NCBI GenBank assembly: GCA_964484135.1
Contig: CAZAEL010000052.1
Span: 1 to 17,044 of the forward strand
Direction of reading: 5' to 3'
Length of the DNA: 17,044 nucleotides
Source of the DNA: CAZAEL01 sp964484135
GTDB lineage: Bacteria > Elusimicrobiota > Elusimicrobia > FEN-1173
Of the stretch, positions 16,601-17,044 are shown piece after piece; position 1 is the stretch's first letter, and each line of letters starts with the position of its first letter. The translations under genes and the position numbers were made by a program. Under the pieces are notes generated by a model. The model was not told the DNA's origin and ran no database searches. It was given only the letters and a program-made list of their open reading frames with translations.

Positions 16601-17044
16601 CGCGGCCGTCAAGGACGTCTGGAGGAGGAGGGAGGATTCCTCCGCCAAATCCTGCACGAGGGCCCGGAGCCCGGACGGGCCCAGGCCGAGAGGTTCCAGC
16701 AGGGTGCGGTCCTCCCGGGCCAGGAGCAGTTCATCGGCGTCCGACCCGGTGAAGATCCCGGCCTCGTGCATCAGCTCGTGCGAGACGCCGATCAAATCGA
16801 GCTCGATGGGGGCCTCGGCGTTCAGGTAAACGTATCCGTCTTTTTCGCAGTTGCCGTAGAGGGCGGGGGATTGGGAGAGGGCGTCGAAAACGAGGGTCTT
16901 TCCGTTCAGTCCTGCCAGGAGGTCCGTCCGATGGGTGGGCCCGCGGATCTTGATGCTCTCCTCGAAGAACTCCTGCACGGTCAGGCCCTGCCGGTTCAGC
17001 CGCTCCAGCACCGCCTTGTGGACCACCACCTGGAACCGCGCGTC
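7628..17044 (-). CDS. Giant multidomain protein with RSH, Nudix, PRTase and HD modules and HExxH motifs (5' end outside window)
   Basis: The reading frame is open from the right edge to TAA at 7628-7630, at least 3138 codons. Residue numbers here and in the domain entries count from the GTG codon at 17029. That GTG is not a likely start: the codons before it (Asp-Ala-Arg-Phe-Gln) continue the same repeat module that recurs at residue 1105, so the true start lies beyond the window. Domain order: HELMHEA module, RSH-like region, Nudix-like segment, second HELMHEA module, membrane helices, UPRT-like phosphoribosyltransferase, pseudokinase-like stretch, HD phosphohydrolase, coiled coil, second membrane module with HERIH, and an unrecognised C-terminus. 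Several folds act on nucleotides or phosphate esters; others suggest a membrane peptidase. The overall function is unknown. No stop or frameshift interrupts the frame. Size and mosaic layout resemble the giant proteins of Omnitrophota. The gene lies directly upstream of the other giant gene, same strand, with a 182-base gap. Confidence 0.93.
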   Translation of the reverse strand, partial: DARFQVVVHKAVLERLNRQGLTVQEFFEESIKIRGPTHRTDLLAGLNGKTLVFDALSQSPALYGNCEKDGYVYLNAEAPIELDLIGVSHELMHEAGIFTGSDADELLLAREDRTLLEPLGLGPSGLRALVQDLAEESSLLLQTSLTAAPDLTQYHRILWRLYGNRPADREYVDAMVNTVSRWGGLGDMNEVVIAALIHRLSPEDMRRALTQQFGLLLDGDVARRVLEMAESVNLAKRLPYRPPRKGSPYVVRNQMAAVVKAAGSPEAMLLLLAERLQALSAAGAWEAEDIDSPIQQQIRHVYGPLADRLGRPDIAEDIWRSSARGLLGEDAYGELLDRIGQELTVFGVDWEDNPENPYDVLDVLRARVEDWLREQGIEGAKILIRIKTPSSLLLKMVRKKDLPKNALDGNLVNDLVSITVILPDEAAMAKAHPHIVAALSPPARGGRPGYEVVSRWTDATETGGIRPWLNESTRSASARHFRMENIESGGLEVKLFPTSEDFQRYMSGDAAHWIYKLGQDFKLFRSFDREQIFNDPSPMLGEDFGENFRKVHESVRNREIVFLYGQQTGRIWPVDANNEKASGREADPDDLFLRAPAAGPHFRAVPEDLDRLNGLVAEIQRRRKATVKVYGNGDLNIEVTLAHDVPGSLHEIADIVADFGGSIGAYHQFRSEDGVEIRITVSPSPDKGKITGNDVAELRSRLESIETSQEEDFETQRRTVGTVRIQVETRDHAGLVRDLTAALIDAHPYANVVDMKLERREDAWEPLRRVLQALGVGKGRYLDDRPVTVVLEVGVPNDLDLDALLEAVRKTPGASEARLSVDHFELESWRPARFYDEASETHQFLFRHDLRLGATAGTLIRQKIASRPGGPFVLVWRDGGEYKTFVDGEERVFAGEFRERVEETLWGGGWSPSLERVPWEDQAVEEGGEGTARVSVAALARISFKDHTGREYFLLMREGDRYGLVGGALSGTKEGWEALRQEGVQRSERGNGDLILRIKASQLGWFGRWIRDHRHVEDPYEGMLRELYEELVEEGQLLTEADFLEMAPDVRSLEWWKSGRGHAGAGVKVRPDHPAYASEAEVEEEARALRERIGRGDIPRDFREVQVDLDAHHSLTVVAHREVLQRLAVQGLTIQQLFEESIRIRGPDYLANKQDYRSALLNGLNGKTLILDARRKSPNFYGNCRRDGYIYVNTENPAQELDVVELSHELMHEADIFSNSEADEAELSQQDREILWRLGVELEGVEDRVAELADPSSPLFQAPSRPRAKPVQLITPRGLFLTGVVNATVAASLLLLAVVFEAPLAAAAVLVTPWLLTTAVFWIFALLLALRPRSFSRESWWMETLVPVLQSRVLVGEGRPFSGLFEISSRGLVADKAVLAVLPRFVQDMLLGAVQKYFEAPRAWLVYRRLWMSLLSLPVMVYSGALIVQMATFDLALLVAGTIPLWTMVTVGAFSIVAAAVVILAWISYARYTLYRRGVGRALDGLGTDILALEKDLANAPLADVVRDDRIVDKLMEWSLRTGYVPAPFLHRAGWFRHRFPASEEDMARREVLQEYSGAGWTDPRGQNAFDLRKYPTFGTPIGEQDERSLRRGVQEGHLQVLAAKPRFRWIIPVIETLIRKRDEWDAADRIELVYKIFARYYWPAVRTAIKAEGGSRKMIGIAMARQGLADQRIALFQDPDMIQIPVKVTDAKIENRDVFVQSLSRSLRENPDADVVVFDHVFNTGDSIVNMIDDLIALGVKPERIKIVGFVADPRGLVTIRQKHPNVDVHIAWYVPAYPDEKGKPESAIGDGIFSGGAKFVAGEVMRIGDDTFELLEPIGIVSFRAIRLRDGKMVVVKRAVGKTEQKSGEKILEVVERWRRVPLVGRWLRGFFVLPEVIAQQDGRPVVRDPSGTLVREYVETRAPGQFIAGKRFWPARIWTAMRLSLRLFALWVILVPFMGAAYPLPERSLGVNEEGRLILVSQSGVNMTEPTFDVVIQRGLGLMGRWMAVAFNPRLAASPETFYPVAHYGWKEAQDKVQERLERIREHHGQALHDQTVRMIEDIKRNIEPRLYELYLTRIDHGLVHSLDVIDQALSFADETAQDLRWKRASGEELGPLEADFLGDYEEGYAQRLIVGIGLFHDLTSLLDRHNHHVTGGLEASRIMRKVNSEAASPVYEDGKEKKRPYIQDVLKGIMRHRGQNYPEPKTLTEMLFVDADELEAVNIPRLAGIKDRYAFLPHYSSTYRAYTMVERPTFSQAKERGRFTHELHGIHDKFSYFLFTLITRTDPREYRTEAARQKVRDMYPQVKRDLLEEARKKLFEQVRAEGRHQDEAAIREEVDLLMGRLELQVAQMEALFRTDMAPDARSRLRERVGSREEVLRKMRSRVLPRPLQERAFDPERPALHALRRLREMGEGRSLALLSEPATAGLKILDDYLSYHEFDVAQAAQQGRDNPELLAGLAHGIREYFMDALADQLILVGENPPVADSKEARDAAREAERRAARADVRPLADRLAEEFLYYVDSEMKDGDAFPQAVKNAVTLISRQERRLEESLPDDRPPAADGREDRLVSAKGLFASGVVSGLAGAAVSVGMALVGGMFLGGALLPFIALLPIVVAAAAFVKAPVPRAVILSFSGIYPLILGGWFLFMGVAMLWARRQARLHPIRAGPELDQRLIGPLRELPPAEPGRSDDLYTDARGVIRGDKQVLARLPVVIQWSFYRHERIHQRQHAGERDRRAPSRRQALRDEIPAYFEQAATFPDVLRIAFRRRFVFARSRPAVVQPEPSASLRDSLPETDLIPPSLPLVGAWAGRPARQLKARLLKEPETQSLLMTMGREPWDTMPFAPDVWRKWEKELERDIGDMDTRLKAEAALQQLFDLTAKFFTQSRAGGRDYYSRFLLDAAELMGPLCARSPFFRETARRVLVPEMAALGRALFPGLDGQALERLLWDRVNRVAQTSQTQGHGWLLTSTALDPEQPVLFDVTGELDDERLQRTLLMIAGRLAEDPEFRPVLLTSRGTAGDFFEALWIRSGNMPSQITSLLNAIRLEGRCHVMPLSQVGREYAAAYEAGQVVSVPMGQILRALASLPGAEDMAERISQAVTRPASRLEFDLSDTDQLIQILMYDRGFFLPVIPNLLEGLEFMRQVQDLISQSA
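7631..8722 (-). other. Unrecognised C-terminal region of the upstream giant protein
   Basis: Residues about 2770-3133. Helical up to about 2950 (RKWEKELERDIGDMDTRLKA), then mixed alpha/beta with a strand PVLFDVTGELDD (2951-2962) and a second strand RPVLLTSRGTAGDF, ending in a helix before the stop. I do not recognise the family. No signal, membrane segment or metal motif is visible. Confidence 0.4.
8780..9379 (-). other. Membrane module with intact HERIH motif
   Basis: Residues about 2551-2750. Three hydrophobic stretches cover 2553-2635 (including LVGGMFLGGALLPFIALLP and YPLILGGWFLFMGVAMLW). A soluble part follows with ARGVIRGDKQVLARLP (2676-2691) and YRHERIHQRQHAGE (2699-2712), an HExxH motif (H2701, E2702, H2705). 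DEIPAYFEQ (2726-2734) downstream offers a glutamate at the right distance for a third zinc ligand. It pairs with the module at 1271-1475, which shares the RGxxxxDKxVLAxLP signature but not the metal motif. A membrane-anchored peptidase is the likeliest reading. Confidence 0.55.
9830..10237 (-). other. Charged coiled-coil region
   Basis: Residues about 2265-2400. Long runs of alternating Glu, Arg and Lys with Leu/Val at heptad spacing (for example VKRDLLEEARKKLFEQVRAE, 2285-2304) predict extended helices. It probably acts as a spacer or oligomerisation segment between the HD domain and the second membrane module. Confidence 0.55.
10385..10882 (-). other. HD-superfamily phosphohydrolase domain
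   Basis: Residues about 2050-2215. The metal-site pattern is complete: HGLVHSLDVIDQA (2059-2071), GIGLFHDLTSLLDRHNHH (2114-2131, H2119-D2120), GGLEASRIM, KGIMRHRGQNY (2170-2180) and MLFVDADELEAVN (2189-2201) as the closing Asp helix. HD enzymes cleave phosphate esters of nucleotides or cyclic dinucleotides. Unlike the HD remnant of the RSH region, this one keeps the His-Asp pair, so it could supply the hydrolase activity. The substrate is not predictable. Confidence 0.72.
11126..11608 (-). other. Pseudokinase-like stretch
   Basis: Residues about 1808-1968, continuous with the PRTase domain. IGIVSFRAIRLRDGKMVVVK (1815-1834) looks like the N-lobe strands of a protein kinase with K1834 at the ATP lysine, and LVREYVE resembles the hinge strand. 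The C-lobe segment YPLPERSLGVNEEGRLILV (1940-1958) followed by SQSG aligns in length with HRDLKPxN...DFG, but HRD reads YPL, the metal Asn is absent and DFG reads SQSG. If homologous, it is catalytically dead. The match is short and rests on pattern alone. Confidence 0.35.
11606..12337 (-). other. Uracil-phosphoribosyltransferase-like PRTase domain
   Basis: Residues about 1565-1808. The PRPP-binding motif is DADVVVFDHVFNTGDSIVN (1708-1726), matching the hydrophobic strand, acidic residue and TG(D/G)S loop of type I phosphoribosyltransferases. It is followed by a helix, then RIKIVGFVADPRGLVTIRQK (1740-1759) and HPNVDVHIA (1760-1768), which parallel the strand, AxxxGl and hPdv segments of UPRT. 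A late SAIGDGIFSGGAKF (1783-1796) sits where UPRT has its GLGDAGDR uracil-binding segment. The IGIAMARQG strand (1655-1663) replaces the usual ILRAG. The fold is convincing; the base specificity is not predictable. Confidence 0.7.
12605..13219 (-). other. Membrane module lacking its HExxH motif
   Basis: Residues about 1271-1475. A helical hairpin begins with GLFLTGVVNATVAASLLLL (1273-1291) and continues to ALLLAL. A soluble part with RGLVADKAVLAVLP (1365-1378) follows, then three further hydrophobic stretches between about 1405 and 1465. The soluble part aligns with RGVIRGDKQVLARLP at 2677-2691 of the second membrane module. Where that module continues into HERIH, this one has AVQKYFEAPRA, so the presumed metal site is absent. 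It may be a structural or degenerate copy. Confidence 0.55.
13310..13717 (-). other. HELMHEA metallopeptidase-like module, copy 2
   Basis: Residues about 1105-1240 repeat copy 1 block by block: GLTIQQLFEESIRIRGP (1126-1142), LNGKTLILDA (1159-1168), YGNCRRDGYIYVN (1176-1188), LSHELMHEADIF (1201-1212; H1203, E1204, H1207) and SEADE. The zinc-motif residues are unchanged in both copies, which argues for selection on the metal site. The copies flank the whole RSH plus Nudix block. Confidence 0.65.
13895..14242 (-). other. Nudix-like segment
   Basis: Residues about 930-1045. A strand and glycine-rich turn (YGLVGGALSG, 957-966) is followed, after an insertion, by EDPYEGMLRELYEELVEEG (1012-1030). 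This holds the RExxEE core of the Nudix box that binds the divalent metal, but the closing Gly is displaced from its usual position. The preceding 830-930 stretch is not recognised. Nudix enzymes hydrolyse nucleoside diphosphates linked to another moiety. Here the box is imperfect, so the fold is likely but activity is open. Confidence 0.5.
14570..16594 (-). other. RelA/SpoT-homologue (RSH) region: broken HD, synthetase-like and two ACT-like domains
   Basis: Residues about 146-820 follow the domain order of long RSH proteins, which make or degrade (p)ppGpp. The hydrolase part (146-335) keeps the scaffold (VVIAALIHRLSPEDM; LLLLAERLQAL; YGPLADRLG) but has HR in place of the catalytic His-Asp, so hydrolysis is unlikely, as in RelA. 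The synthetase-like part (336-560) keeps LIRIKTPSSLLLKM (378-391), NDLVSITVIL (408-417, D409 at the magnesium aspartate), GLEVKL with E487, and GDAAHWIYK (503-511). The arginine-rich ATP loop and the tyrosine motif that binds GDP/GTP are poorly kept, so synthesis is uncertain. LYGQQTGRIWPV (558-569) may be a TGS remnant. ACT-like domains follow at 618-680 (VTLAHDVPGSLHEIADIVADF) and about 714-815 (VETRDHAGLVRDLTAALID). Confidence 0.75.
16676..17044 (-). other. HELMHEA metallopeptidase-like module, copy 1
   Basis: From the window edge to residue about 118. It contains FEESIKIRGP (22-31), LNGKTLVFDA (41-50), LYGNCEKDGYVYLN (57-70) and the zinc-type motif SHELMHEAGIF (83-93; H84, E85, H88), followed by SDADE. 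HExxH in a helix after a beta-rich segment suggests a gluzincin-like metallopeptidase, with the third ligand perhaps in the acidic stretch that follows. A near-identical layout recurs about 1119 residues later, so this is a duplicated unit. The family is not named with confidence. Confidence 0.6.

Noticed and set aside
17027..17029. GTG at 17029 as the true start of the upstream giant gene
   Set aside because: The five codons before it continue the repeat module that recurs at residue 1105, and the frame is still open at the edge, so the start lies outside the window.

Overview
The window is GC-rich and almost entirely coding on the minus strand. It holds parts of two giant, multidomain genes in the same orientation, separated by one 182-base, AT-richer gap (7446-7627). 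The upstream gene (17044 down to 7628) enters through the right edge. It has no start in the window, covers at least 3138 codons and ends with TAA at 7628-7630. The downstream gene starts with TTG at 7445 and runs through the left edge without a stop (2481 codons visible). I translated it by hand codon by codon and met no stop or frameshift. There is no rRNA, tRNA, CRISPR array or transposase.

The downstream gene begins with a signal peptide. It then carries a TIKI/TraB/ChaN-like domain with a long helical insertion, a membrane-helix cluster, about 430 residues of unrecognised helical sequence, a full-length isocitrate dehydrogenase kinase/phosphatase (AceK) module with its key residues intact, an HEYGH site-2-protease-like membrane peptidase segment and a class I SAM methyltransferase-like fold. 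The AceK module is the most surprising content of the window: AceK is normally a free-standing cytosolic enzyme of the glyoxylate-bypass branch point.

The upstream gene is a mosaic of nucleotide-type enzyme folds and metallopeptidase-like motifs. In order it carries an HELMHEA module, a complete RelA/SpoT-homologue (RSH) layout (broken HD hydrolase, synthetase-like domain, two ACT-like domains), a Nudix-like segment, a second copy of the HELMHEA module, a membrane module that has lost its metal motif, a uracil-phosphoribosyltransferase-like domain, a pseudokinase-like stretch, an HD phosphohydrolase, a coiled coil, a second membrane module with an intact HERIH motif, and an unrecognised C-terminal region.

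Very large mosaic genes with these mixed contents are best known from Omnitrophota (former OP3) genomes and related candidate lineages, so I infer a GC-rich member of that group. No phylogenetic marker in the window proves it. The gap carries a weak terminator, a tandem pair of GTTACAA repeats one helical turn apart, a weak promoter candidate and a good ribosome binding site, so the downstream gene may have its own promoter.
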